Positions 33,886 to 42,175 of a stretch of DNA of 64,000 nt are shown one piece after another. Position 1 is the stretch's first letter. The number at the start of each line of letters is the position of its first letter. Both the position numbers and the translations under genes were made by a program. The stretch is from Firmicutes bacterium UBA6113 (GTDB lineage: Bacteria; Bacillota; Clostridia; Tissierellales; Sedimentibacteraceae): contig DIWF01000039.1 of assembly GCA_002422545.1 (NCBI GenBank), positions 1-64,000 on the forward strand. Reading direction: 5' to 3'. Below the pieces are notes generated by a model that saw only the letters and a program-made list of their open reading frames with translations, searched no databases and had not been told where the DNA came from.

Positions 33886-34566
33886 CTAAAGAATTGGCTG
33901 CATGTTTTTATCAAGCGCATCTATTTTCATTATAGAATGATAGTCTGCAGTGAAGCCTCTTTCTTCCATTAGCTTTAAAAGTTCATCAACTTTCATGCTT
34001 CCTGTTTCTGTTGTCAAAAATACGGCTTCCACTGTTATTTTTCCTTCTGAAAGTCTTTCGGCTTTCAGATATTTTATATAATCCAATGTGCTTATTTCTT
34101 TAATTACTGTTTTGTTTTTCTTGTTCTTTTTCTGCCTTGGATACACAAGTCCCGTCTGGAGCATTTCCTTGAACAATTCACCCAGTTTCTCTGCGTCCAT
34201 GGTTTCTGACTCAAGGGTTATTATATATTCTGCATAGGCGCATCGTGACATTATAGATTCCTGCTCGTCAGTTTCCTTTGATTTTTGTATCTGCATTTCC
34301 TTGGGCAGCACTTGGTTAATCTTGCTTACAAACACATCAGGATCAACATGTTCATTGAACTCAAGCTCAAAATATTCACCAATGCTTTCAGTTCCCAATG
34401 ACAGCGGATAACCGAAGGCTGTCTTCATGTGAGGGTTGAATCCTTCTGAATACTTTGCAGGAAGATTTGTTCTTTTAACAGCTCTTTGGATGAATCTTAA
34501 AACATCCAGGTGTGAAATATATTTTAAATTTCCTGTCTTGCTGTACTTATTTATTAACTTGCACAT
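33886..34566 (-). CDS. Radical SAM-linked protein, TIGR03936/DUF2344 type
   Basis: A 226-residue soluble protein typified by KYISHLDVLRFIQRAVKR near the N-terminus, then YSEGFNPHMKTAFGYPLSLGTES. The family is found fused to, or just after, TIGR03960-type radical SAM proteins; function unknown. The preferred ATG at 34566 is 11 bases from AGGAGG; an ATG at 34578 is only 3 bases away. It overlaps the radical SAM gene by 20 bases. Confidence 0.9.
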   Translation of the reverse strand: MCKLINKYSKTGNLKYISHLDVLRFIQRAVKRTNLPAKYSEGFNPHMKTAFGYPLSLGTESIGEYFELEFNEHVDPDVFVSKINQVLPKEMQIQKSKETDEQESIMSRCAYAEYIITLESETMDAEKLGELFKEMLQTGLVYPRQKKNKKNKTVIKEISTLDYIKYLKAERLSEGKITVEAVFLTTETGSMKVDELLKLMEERGFTADYHSIMKIDALDKNMQPIL

Positions 34567-36409
34567 GAGGGCATGCACCTCCTAATAATCTATGGTTCAC
34601 GCCGCAGTTCACGCATTGCTGTCTGCAGTCAGGTGTTGTTGTATAACCCATTGCCTTTTCATATTCGCTCACAAGGAATTTCTTGTCAACTCCTATGTCA
34701 ATGAAGTCCCAAGGAAGAACTTCCTCAAGAGATCTTTCCCTTATTCCGAAAAAGTCAGCGTCTGTTGAAGTTTCTTTAAAGGCCTCCATCCACTTGTTAA
34801 AATCAAACATGTCGTACCATCCATCAAAGCGGCATCCTTTTTCCCATGCTCTTATAAGTGCAGCAGAAAGTCTTCTATCTCCTCTTGCAAATACTGCTTC
34901 AAGGTAGCTTAATTTAGGCTCGTGGTAGCTGAAAGAAACTTTTTTGTCCTTGATTTCCCTCTGCAGCGATTTAGCCTTGTCGAAAAATTCCTCCATGCTG
35001 TCCTGCTTAACCCACTGGAATGGTGTGAAAGGCTTAGGCACAAAGCATGATGCACTGGCATTTATTTTTAAGTTTCCTTTTATGTCTTCTTTTGGTCTTT
35101 GGAAAAATTTATCCTTTACCTTGTAGGCAAGTTCCTTGATTCCAAGAACATCTTCCATTGTTTCTCCCGGTAGGCCTATCATGAAATAAAGCTTTACTGT
35201 TGACCATCCAAGATTGAATGCAGTTTCAACAGGTCCTAATATTTGTTCTTCCGTAAGATTTTTGTTTATGACATCCCTCATTCGCTGGGTGCCTGCTTCA
35301 GGTGCAAATGTAAGGCCTGATTTTCTCACTTCCTGAAGTCTTTCAATGATGTCGAATGTCATTGAGTCAAGCCTCAATGAAGGAAGTGAAATGCTTACAT
35401 TTTGATTTTCATACATGTCAAGAAGCTTCAGTGTAAGGTCCGGAAGACATGAGTAATCACCGGAACTCAGTGATGTAAGAGAAATTTCATCGTGTCCCGT
35501 TGAATTAATGAGTTTTTCAGCTTGTTTTACAAGAGTGTCAGATTCTTTTTCTCTTACAGGTCTGTAGACCATTCCTGCCTGACAGAAGCGGCAGCCTCTG
35601 GTGCATCCGCGGAAAAGCTCCAGGACAACACGGTCATGAACAACGTCAATGTAAGGAAGAATGCTTTTTTCAGGATAAAAGCTCTTGTTCAGATCCCTGA
35701 TGATTCTTTTTGTAATCGTATCCTTTGCATTTTCATTGAGTGTCTTTCTTTCCTTTACAGTACCGTCATCGTTATATATTTCCTCATAAAACCCAGGTAC
35801 GTAAATTCCATCCAATTTTGCTGCTTTTTCAAGGAAAACAAGTCTGTCAAATCCGTTTTTCTTTTCTTCTTCATAAAGCTTTAAAAGCTCAGGGAGAAGT
35901 TCTTCAGTTTCTCCTATTGTAAACAGGTCAATGACTTCATAAAGAGGTTCAGGATTGTAAGCACATGGTCCACCTGCAATAACAAGAGGCATTTCATTTG
36001 TCCTGTCCTTTGACCTTACAGGGATTTTCCCAAGATCAAGCATGTTCAGGATGTTTGTGTAGCTCATTTCATACTGAAGAGTGAATCCCACAAAATCAAA
36101 TTCCATGAGTTCATCCTTGCTTTCAAGTCCGTAAAGAGGAATGTTGTTTTTGCGCATTATTTCTTCCATGTCTGTCCATGGAGCAAAGACTCTTTCGCAC
36201 CACACATTTTCCATGCTGTTCATGAGATGGTACAAAATGTGCATTCCCGTATGTGACATTCCTACTTCGTAAACATCAGGAAAAGCAAAAGCAAATCTTA
36301 CATTTACATCTTCTTTGTTTTTTACAACAGAGTTAAGCTCGCTACCCACATAACGGGCAGGTTTTTCAACCTTCAAAAGCTCCCTGTCTAATTTTTTCAT
36401 ATCTATCAT
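34547..36409 (-). CDS. Radical SAM protein, TIGR03960 type
   Basis: A 620-residue enzyme. The N-terminal Rossmann-like B12-binding-type region (1-250) includes FAFPDVYEVGMSHTGMHILY and IAGGPCAYNPEP. The radical SAM cluster motif is C269xxxC273xxC276 in LFRGCTRGCRFCQ, followed by FAPEAGTQRMRDVINKN. The C-terminus has a CVNCGV cysteine pair in a zinc-finger-like stretch. The pair with the following gene is conserved upstream of rng-rplU in Clostridia. Its substrate is, to my knowledge, unknown. Start after AGAAAGGAAATACT. Confidence 0.92.
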   Translation of the reverse strand: MIDMKKLDRELLKVEKPARYVGSELNSVVKNKEDVNVRFAFAFPDVYEVGMSHTGMHILYHLMNSMENVWCERVFAPWTDMEEIMRKNNIPLYGLESKDELMEFDFVGFTLQYEMSYTNILNMLDLGKIPVRSKDRTNEMPLVIAGGPCAYNPEPLYEVIDLFTIGETEELLPELLKLYEEEKKNGFDRLVFLEKAAKLDGIYVPGFYEEIYNDDGTVKERKTLNENAKDTITKRIIRDLNKSFYPEKSILPYIDVVHDRVVLELFRGCTRGCRFCQAGMVYRPVREKESDTLVKQAEKLINSTGHDEISLTSLSSGDYSCLPDLTLKLLDMYENQNVSISLPSLRLDSMTFDIIERLQEVRKSGLTFAPEAGTQRMRDVINKNLTEEQILGPVETAFNLGWSTVKLYFMIGLPGETMEDVLGIKELAYKVKDKFFQRPKEDIKGNLKINASASCFVPKPFTPFQWVKQDSMEEFFDKAKSLQREIKDKKVSFSYHEPKLSYLEAVFARGDRRLSAALIRAWEKGCRFDGWYDMFDFNKWMEAFKETSTDADFFGIRERSLEEVLPWDFIDIGVDKKFLVSEYEKAMGYTTTPDCRQQCVNCGVNHRLLGGACPHVQVNK

Positions 36410-36592
36410 AGTATTTCCTTTCTATATTATATAACGCCAAGAAATTTTTCCATGTTGTAAAAGATTAAAATCTATATGTTTTAATTATTTTTCACTTTAT
36501 TGACATTTATACAATTCATTTAAATTCTATATATTTTAACATACCAATTATTAAATGACAACTTATATAAAGAAAATTTATTTGTAAAAAGC

Positions 36593-36621
36593 TTGAAATA
36601 TTGTATTGCTTGAAATATTAT
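36593..36621 (+). promoter_or_regulatory. Promoter of folC
   Basis: TTGAAA (36593-36598), 17-bp spacer, TATTAT (36616-36621). The spacer is part of a direct repeat GCTTGAAATATT. An upstream TTGACA near 36500 lacks a well-spaced -10. The rest of 36410-36652 is AT-rich with nothing else clear. Confidence 0.6.
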
Positions 36622-36652
36622 AGTATTTGAATACATATCAGCGGAGGTTAAA

Positions 36653-37966
36653 ATGAACTACGAAGAATCAATAGAATTCATCCATTCTACTTACAAATTT
36701 GGTTCCAAATTAGGACTTGAAAATATTACAAGACTTACAGAACTTCTTGGCAATCCACAGGACTCTTACAAAATAATCCACGTTGCAGGAACAAACGGAA
36801 AAGGTTCCACAAGCAACATGATTCATGATGTATTAATGGCTTCCGGATACAAGACAGGACTTTTCATAAGCCCTTTCCTTGAAGAATTCACAGAAAGAAT
36901 ACAGGTGAATAAAAAACATATAGACAAGGAATCTCTTGCAAAAATAACTTCTCTTGTGAAGGAAAAAATTGCAGTGATGCTTGAGGAAGGCTACAATCAT
37001 CCCACGGAATTTGAAGTTGTAACTGCCATAGGTTTTAAATACTTCCAGGAACAAAACATAGATTTTCTTGTGCTTGAAGTGGGCATGGGAGGAAGGTTTG
37101 ACGCTACAAATGTTGTGAAAGACACCCTTGTATCCGTCATAACATCCATAAGCTTCGACCACATGGAGTATCTTGGAGACACCCTTGAAAAAATAGCATT
37201 TGAAAAAGCAGGAATCATAAAAGAAAACTCCAGCGTTGTAATATATCCTCAGGCTGAAAATGTAGTGAAAACAATAAAAGACATTGCTGATGGGAAAAAT
37301 TCAAAAGTACATATTGTGAACATGAGTGATATAGAAAAAACAAGGGGAAATCTCACAGGGCAATGGTTTAACTACCTAAAAAAAGATGTGTTCAGACTTC
37401 CTGAAACAAAAATGAACTTCCTTGGAGAACATCAGCTCTACAACGTGCTTACAGCACTCCGTGCTCTTGAAATAGTAAAAACATCAGGATACAATATTAC
37501 AGAAGAATCAATTGAAGAAGGCCTTGGAACATGCCGTTTTGCAGGAAGATTTGAAATCCTGAGGGAAAATCCGGTTATTGTTCTTGACGGCGGGCACAAC
37601 ATAAACGGCATAGAATATTTTTCAAAGGCTGTAAAGGAAAACTTCAAAGAAAATAAAATCACTTTGTTTTTTGGAATGCTTAAGGACAAAAACCCTGAAG
37701 AGGTTCTTCCTTTTATTATACCTCTTTGTAAAAAAGTGTACACTTTGACACCTAACAATCCACGTGCCATGAAGTCGGAAGATTTAACAGCTCTCATCAG
37801 AAAACATTCTGAAATTGAAGTTGCTCCTCTTGACTCCTACGAAGAAACAATACCTCTTTTGCAAAATGCAGACAAAGAAGACTACATTGCATTTGTTGGT
37901 TCCCTCTACATGATTGGCGACATAAGGACACTCTTAAAAAACAACGGCTTCATTGATAATAAGTAG
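36653..37966 (+). CDS. folC: Folylpolyglutamate / dihydrofolate synthase
   Basis: A 437-residue ATP-dependent Mur-ligase-like enzyme adding glutamates to folates (and, in many bacteria, making dihydrofolate). Motifs are the P-loop HVAGTNGKGSTSNMI, the LVLEVGMGGRFDATN region, SFDHMEYLGDT, and the C-terminal domain motif LDGGHNINGIEYF. The start follows CGGAGGTTAAA. It complements folA and thyA elsewhere in the window. Ends convergently with ndoA. Confidence 0.96.
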   Translation: MNYEESIEFIHSTYKFGSKLGLENITRLTELLGNPQDSYKIIHVAGTNGKGSTSNMIHDVLMASGYKTGLFISPFLEEFTERIQVNKKHIDKESLAKITSLVKEKIAVMLEEGYNHPTEFEVVTAIGFKYFQEQNIDFLVLEVGMGGRFDATNVVKDTLVSVITSISFDHMEYLGDTLEKIAFEKAGIIKENSSVVIYPQAENVVKTIKDIADGKNSKVHIVNMSDIEKTRGNLTGQWFNYLKKDVFRLPETKMNFLGEHQLYNVLTALRALEIVKTSGYNITEESIEEGLGTCRFAGRFEILRENPVIVLDGGHNINGIEYFSKAVKENFKENKITLFFGMLKDKNPEEVLPFIIPLCKKVYTLTPNNPRAMKSEDLTALIRKHSEIEVAPLDSYEETIPLLQNADKEDYIAFVGSLYMIGDIRTLLKNNGFIDNK

Positions 37967-37970
37967 CAAA

Positions 37971-37996
37971 AAGGAATTGTGCGCGCACAATTCCTT
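37971..37996. terminator. Perfect 26-bp palindrome, bidirectional terminator
   Basis: AAGGAATTGTGCG and its exact complement abut with no loop (centre 37983/37984). T5 follows on the minus strand for ndoA, and ATTAATTTTTAA on the plus strand for folC. Confidence 0.75.
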
Positions 37997-38047
37997 CATT
38001 AATTTTTAATTCTTAACTATTAATTCTTAATTATTGATTTTTAATGC
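37997..38047. repeat. AT-rich repeat tract (TTAATTCTTAATT family)
   Basis: Repeated TTTTTAATTCTTAACTATTAA then TTCTTAATTATTGATTTTTAA lies between the palindrome and the ndoA stop. It shares arms with the elements at 12468, 25725 and 33811. Confidence 0.5.
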
Positions 38048-38049
38048 AA

Positions 38050-38400
38050 TTAAAAATCAATTAACCCCAAGCTTATTTTCAAACAGTCATCCACTACACC
38101 CATGAGATTTTTATCAAACCTGCCTATTTTTTCTTTTAAACGTTTCTTGTCAATGGTGCGAATCTGTTCAAGCAAGACTACTGAATCTTTTGGCAGACTG
38201 AAGTCTTCTGAGCTGATCTCTATGTGTGTGGGCAACTTTGCCTTATTAATCTGAGAAGTAATTGCAGATACAATAACTGTCGGACTATATCTATTCCCTA
38301 TGTCGTTTTGTACAACCAATACCGGCCTCACGCCCCCCTGTTCCGAACCTATGACAGGGCTTAAGTCAGCGTAGTATACATCTCCCCTTTTAACAATCAA
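38050..38400 (-). CDS. ndoA: EndoA/MazF-family mRNA interferase toxin
   Basis: A 116-residue sequence-specific endoribonuclease of the PemK/MazF fold (MIVKRGDVYYADLSPVIGSE, then QGGVRPVLVVQND). TTG at 38400 is the likely start: it is 8 bases from AGGAA and gives the same N-terminus as Bacillus EndoA. A GTG at 38409 has no spacing to the ribosome site. Toxin of the EndoA-EndoAI pair, which starts after a one-base gap. Confidence 0.94.
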   Translation of the reverse strand: MIVKRGDVYYADLSPVIGSEQGGVRPVLVVQNDIGNRYSPTVIVSAITSQINKAKLPTHIEISSEDFSLPKDSVVLLEQIRTIDKKRLKEKIGRFDKNLMGVVDDCLKISLGLIDF

Positions 38401-38401
38401 A

Positions 38402-38677
38402 CTATTCACTTCCTATTAATTTTGTTTCATAGCTTAAAAAGTCCTCATAGTCCCCTTCTGAGTATTCTTCTGTAATACTTTTGTTAATGTTGCTCATTTC
38501 CAAATATCCGGCTTTCATCTTGTTTCTGATTTCAAGCTTTCTTTTTTCAATTAAATAAAACCTTATTGATTTTCTAATAAAGTCGCTTCTGTTTGTTCCT
38601 TCTTCTTTAACTGCGTTATCCAGTTCTCTCAGCAAGTTTTCCGGAATGGATATCAATATTTTCTTATTATCAGCCAA
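38402..38677 (-). CDS. ndoAI: EndoAI/MazE-like ribbon-helix-helix antitoxin
   Basis: A 91-residue protein. The N-terminal beta-strand ILISIPENLLRELDNAVKEEG and helix RSDFIRKSIRFYLIE form a ribbon-helix-helix DNA-binding fold. The C-terminal half binds and blocks the toxin. I choose the TTG at 38677, 8 bases after GAGG, giving the same size as Bacillus EndoAI; a longer frame reaches 38731. In Bacillus alr lies between acpS-ydcC and this pair; here it does not. Confidence 0.88.
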   Translation of the reverse strand: MADNKKILISIPENLLRELDNAVKEEGTNRSDFIRKSIRFYLIEKRKLEIRNKMKAGYLEMSNINKSITEEYSEGDYEDFLSYETKLIGSE

Positions 38678-38778
38678 ATCACACACCTCACAATTGCATC
38701 TCAGTTCATGTTTTATTAATAATTTTACCACATGAAGACTAAAAGTTGTATGGTAACTTTTTGTATTTATGTGAAATA

Positions 38779-39282
38779 TTATTCCTCTATTTTTATGTTT
38801 TCATACTTGATAGTCTTAACCAAATCATCATTTTTATAAATAAAAATTGTGTCTGGAAGCAAGTTTTCACTGCCAAAGCGCAAAACATGCCTGAACGTTC
38901 CGTCCCAATAGATTATTTCCTCCGACAATCCGTCTTCTGTGTTTTGAAACTTACTAAGATCAATATCCTGTACAAGATACTTTTCTGTTTTGAAGTTTTC
39001 AATTGTAACGCTGCTATCCGGGAATTTGTCGTTGCTTAAAACGCACCTGCCCCCTGAGAGATAGGCTGTGTTCCATGTTTGATTTCCCGAAGAAGTCTTG
39101 ATGCTGTAATTGTTGTCTCTTGAGATAATGTTCAAGTTGTAAGTGTCTTCTCTTGTTTGTTCGTATACCTTCATCACCGCATCTGCAGTGTAATTAACAG
39201 GTATTGAAAATGTTTTGTCTTCTGCCTTGCAGCTTGAAAGCAAAGCAATAATCAAAATCAGGCAGCAAATTTTAAGCTTCAT
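38779..39282 (-). CDS. Putative YdcC/LolA-like lipoprotein
   Basis: A 167-residue lipoprotein with hydrophobic residues 3-16 and a lipobox LLSSC, Cys being about residue 18. It would be anchored on the outer face of the membrane. The beta-rich body and the position between acpS and the EndoA module match Bacillus ydcC, which is distantly related to LolA-type proteins. Homology by context is inference, and it is shorter than YdcC. Function unknown. Confidence 0.7.
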   Translation of the reverse strand: MKLKICCLILIIALLSSCKAEDKTFSIPVNYTADAVMKVYEQTREDTYNLNIISRDNNYSIKTSSGNQTWNTAYLSGGRCVLSNDKFPDSSVTIENFKTEKYLVQDIDLSKFQNTEDGLSEEIIYWDGTFRHVLRFGSENLLPDTIFIYKNDDLVKTIKYENIKIEE

Positions 39283-39355
39283 ACCAATATCCTCTCCATA
39301 GTTATATAATACATATATGATTGAATTTGAAAATATATGCCTAATAACTTAGATA

Positions 39356-39721
39356 CTATTCAGCCACACAATAGGCAACAGCATACTCCCTGGTGTGGGA
39401 TATGGACAGGTGGATTGTTTCAATATTTAATTCCTGGGCTCTTTTTTGTGCGTTGTTTTTTAAAATAATTCCCGGTTTTCCCCTTTCATCCTTCACAACT
39501 TCTATGTCGCAGGGGCCGAAATTTGTAAATCCGGTGCCAAGGCACTTTGATACAGCTTCTTTTGCTGCAAACAATCCTGCAGCCGTCTGAGGATTGAATT
39601 TCCTTGATTTTAAATATTCAATTTCAACCGTTGAATAAATTTTATGAAGGAATCTTTCATTTTCAATGTTATTTTTAATTCTGTCAACTTCCGTCATATC
39701 TATTCCTGTGCCTTTAATCAT
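39356..39721 (-). CDS. acpS: Holo-[acyl-carrier-protein] synthase
   Basis: A 121-residue phosphopantetheinyl transferase that activates acyl carrier protein. It has MIKGTGIDMTEVDRI with the Mg-binding Asp, then FAAKEAVSKCLGTG with the conserved Glu and Lys, and HLSISHTREYAVA. Start follows AAAGGAGCAAGGACA. First gene of acpS-lipoprotein-ndoAI-ndoA, divergent from upp. Confidence 0.96.
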   Translation of the reverse strand: MIKGTGIDMTEVDRIKNNIENERFLHKIYSTVEIEYLKSRKFNPQTAAGLFAAKEAVSKCLGTGFTNFGPCDIEVVKDERGKPGIILKNNAQKRAQELNIETIHLSISHTREYAVAYCVAE

Positions 39722-39751
39722 TGTCCTTGCTCCTTTTAAGAAAAAAATTAA

Positions 39752-39779
39752 TTGACAAAGTTCTTCATGTATATAATAA
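39752..39779 (+). promoter_or_regulatory. Probable promoter of upp
   Basis: TTGACA (39752-39757) with TAATAA (39774-39779) at 16 bp. The AT-rich downstream tract makes the -10 register uncertain. Confidence 0.55.
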
Positions 39780-39843
39780 TTATATTACATGTTTAAATGC
39801 ATTACAACTAATACTAACAATTCTTCAATAAAGGAGTCAACAT

Positions 39844-40473
39844 ATGAATAATGTAACTGTGGTCTCTCATCCGTTGATACAGCACAAGCTGACAATGCTT
39901 AGAGACAAAAACACTTCTTCAAAAGATTTCAGAGAACTAGTAAGAGAAATAGCAATGCTCATGGCTTACGAAGTAACAAGAAATCTACAGCTTAAAGAAA
40001 TTGAAATTGAAACACCAATAATTAAGACAACAGGCAAGGTTCTTGCAGGTGAGGATATTGCAATAGTTCCGGTACTTCGTGCAGGTCTTGGAATGGTGGA
40101 CGGAATGCTTGATTTGATACCAAATGCTAAAATAGGTCACATAGGATTGTACAGAAATGAAGAAACATTGGAACCAGTTGAATATTACTGCAAGCTTCCA
40201 AATGACATCGGAAACAGAATAGTAATAATAACAGAACCAATGCTTTCAACTGGTGGCTCAATGAACGGAGCCATTGCATTATTAAAGAAGCACGGTGCGA
40301 AAAAAATAAAATCAATACACTTGGTATGTGCTCCTGAAGGACTTAAAAAAGTTACAGATGCTCATCCTGATGTTGAAATTTACACTGCAAGCATTGATGA
40401 AAAATTTAACGACATAGGTTACATAGTGCCTGGTCTTGGAGATGCAGGCGACAGACTGTTCGGCACAAAGTAA
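39844..40473 (+). CDS. upp: Uracil phosphoribosyltransferase
   Basis: A 209-residue pyrimidine salvage enzyme making UMP from uracil and PRPP. It has VSHPLIQHKLTMLRDKNTSS near the start, VLRAGLGMVDGML, the PRPP loop region EPMLSTGGSM, and the uracil-binding tail YIVPGLGDAGDRLFGTK. The start follows AAAGGAGTCAACAT. The TAA stop is the first base group of the hairpin repeat that follows. Confidence 0.97.
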   Translation: MNNVTVVSHPLIQHKLTMLRDKNTSSKDFRELVREIAMLMAYEVTRNLQLKEIEIETPIIKTTGKVLAGEDIAIVPVLRAGLGMVDGMLDLIPNAKIGHIGLYRNEETLEPVEYYCKLPNDIGNRIVIITEPMLSTGGSMNGAIALLKKHGAKKIKSIHLVCAPEGLKKVTDAHPDVEIYTASIDEKFNDIGYIVPGLGDAGDRLFGTK

Positions 40474-40568
40474 GCAGATGTCCCAAATCTTTGATTTGGT
40501 GACAGTCGCTTATACTTTGCAAGTGAAAGCAGACGACCAAAATCTTCGATTTTGTGTCGGTCGCTTAT
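40472..40568 (+). repeat. Two tandem 42-bp hairpin repeats after upp
   Basis: Two similar 42-base units (40472-40513 and 40527-40568, 55-base pitch) share AAGCAGA, a CC-AAAT-type stem, GATTT, and GTCGCTTAT. Each is internally complementary (AAGC/GCTT, GACC/GGTC, AAAATC/GATTTT around TTC in unit 2). A third hairpin, ATCCT/AGGAT, is at 40567-40588, and GAGG-TCAT-CCTC follows. The segment 40474-40680 has no ORF that I support. Confidence 0.7.
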
Positions 40569-40687
40569 CCTGAGCGGTAGCGAAGGATCTTGTTTGATAG
40601 AGGTCATCCTCTTGTACCCAGAAAAAATTTCGCCGATATCGGCACGAACATGTGAAAATTTAATTTACAAATATATAACAAGCAATC

Positions 40688-40714
40688 AGGGCGGATCTTA
40701 ATCCGCCCTTAAGT
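40688..40714 (+). terminator. Hairpin terminator just before the MATE gene
   Basis: AGGGCGGAT-CTTA-ATCCGCCCT (40688-40709) is followed by TAAGTTT. The T tract is poor. It sits about 12 bases before the ribosome site of the MATE gene, so it may be an attenuator as well as the end of the upp transcript. Confidence 0.65.
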
Positions 40715-40730
40715 TTGCTGTGAGGTGGAA

Positions 40731-42098
40731 ATGAACAAACTTTTTAAAACTGACAAAGACAACGTATTTCTTACAACTCTGCTGATAATTGCACTTCCTG
40801 TTGTAATACAAAACATCATAAGCATCGGTCTTAACATGATTGACACCATAATGGTAAGCAGTCTGGGAGAAAGTGCAATTTCTGCTGTAGGCCTGGCCAA
40901 CAGGATTTATTTTATTTTTACTACAATATGTTTTGGAATATACAGCGGCGCTGCTATTTTCATAGCTCAGTACTGGGGAGCCCAGGACAAAATAAGCATC
41001 AAGAAAGTTTTCGGCATTGACATAATAATAGGCTCGTCTCTTTCAATTTTGTTTTCCTTGACCGTATTTTTTTTCAGAGATCATATAATGAGAATTTTCA
41101 TAGACGATCCAACTGTAATAGAACTTGGAAGCAAGTATCTTAAAATTGTGTCGTTTTCATATTTCTTCACTGCAATTTCCTTTGCTTTCAGCTTCAACTC
41201 AAGAGCAATACATATGCTCAAGATGCCTACAGCCGTAAATGCAGTAGCACTTTTGATAAATACATTCATAAACTGGCTTCTAATAGATGGAAATCTCGGA
41301 TTCCCTGCACTTGGAGTAGAAGGAGCAGCAACTGCAACACTTATTGCAAGAATTTTTGAATTTACAGCTCTTATATTTCTTATTTACAGAAATAAAAATC
41401 ATCCTTTGGCAGCTTCAATAAAGGAAATGATTTCTTGGGACATGAATATGTTAAAAAAGGTTCTTAAAACATCCTTTCCTGTAATTTTGTCTGAAACTGC
41501 ATGGTCTGTGGGAACGAGTGTGTACTTCATAGCATACGGCTACATGGGAGCTTCGGCAATTGCAGTTGTTCAGATAGCCTACAACATATCAGACTTCTTC
41601 CAGGCCTTTTTCTTCGGCATAGGAAATGCAAGTGCCGTAATGATCGGAAATGAAATAGGAAAAAACGACATTGACAAAGCACGTGACTACAGCAACAGAA
41701 TCCTAAAAATAACATTTGTTCTGAGCATAATTCTTGCTGCACTGCTGTTTTTGTCAAGAGGAATGATAACAAGTTACTTCAATCTGGAACAATCAACAAG
41801 CATTTACCTCAACAAGACATTGATTGTGTTTACGGCATATTTCACTCCCAAGATGTTTTCATACATTTTCATCTGCGGCATACTCCGTTCGGGAGGAGAC
41901 ACAAAGTTCTGCATGATTGTAGACATTGTAACCATATGGTTCATAGGCGTTCCTGTTGCATTTTTCTCTGTTCTTGTTTTAAAGCTTCCCATACACTGGG
42001 TAATGGCGCTGGTGTTTGCAGAAGAGCTCATAAAATCCATGACGGTTCTTAAAAGATACAAGAGCAACAAATGGATCAACAATTTAATAGTGGAATAA
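40731..42098 (+). CDS. MATE-family multidrug/Na+ efflux transporter
   Basis: A 455-residue membrane protein with twelve predicted helices in two pseudo-symmetric halves. Family-typical segments are ALPVVIQNIISIGLNMIDTIMV, AVGLANRIYF and GAAIFIAQYWGAQDK in the first half, and GNASAVMIGNEIGKND in the second. MATE proteins expel cationic compounds in exchange for Na+ or H+. The substrate is unknown. ATG at 40731 is 5 bases from GAGG; the GTG at 40725 lies within the ribosome site. Confidence 0.92.
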   Translation: MNKLFKTDKDNVFLTTLLIIALPVVIQNIISIGLNMIDTIMVSSLGESAISAVGLANRIYFIFTTICFGIYSGAAIFIAQYWGAQDKISIKKVFGIDIIIGSSLSILFSLTVFFFRDHIMRIFIDDPTVIELGSKYLKIVSFSYFFTAISFAFSFNSRAIHMLKMPTAVNAVALLINTFINWLLIDGNLGFPALGVEGAATATLIARIFEFTALIFLIYRNKNHPLAASIKEMISWDMNMLKKVLKTSFPVILSETAWSVGTSVYFIAYGYMGASAIAVVQIAYNISDFFQAFFFGIGNASAVMIGNEIGKNDIDKARDYSNRILKITFVLSIILAALLFLSRGMITSYFNLEQSTSIYLNKTLIVFTAYFTPKMFSYIFICGILRSGGDTKFCMIVDIVTIWFIGVPVAFFSVLVLKLPIHWVMALVFAEELIKSMTVLKRYKSNKWINNLIVE

Positions 42099-42120
42099 AG
42101 AAGACGCATTTTGCTTATTC

Positions 42121-42149
42121 TTGACAAGAAGTTTTCACAATGATATGTT
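42121..42149 (+). promoter_or_regulatory. Promoter of the diacylglycerol kinase gene
   Basis: TTGACA (42121-42126), 17-bp spacer, TATGTT (42144-42149). Confidence 0.7.
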
Positions 42150-42175
42150 TAATATGACTGTTGCAGGAGGATCTT

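Noticed and set aside
40474..40680. tRNA or known small RNA gene after upp
   Set aside because: The stems do not form a cloverleaf and match no RNA family that I recognise; listed only as repeats.
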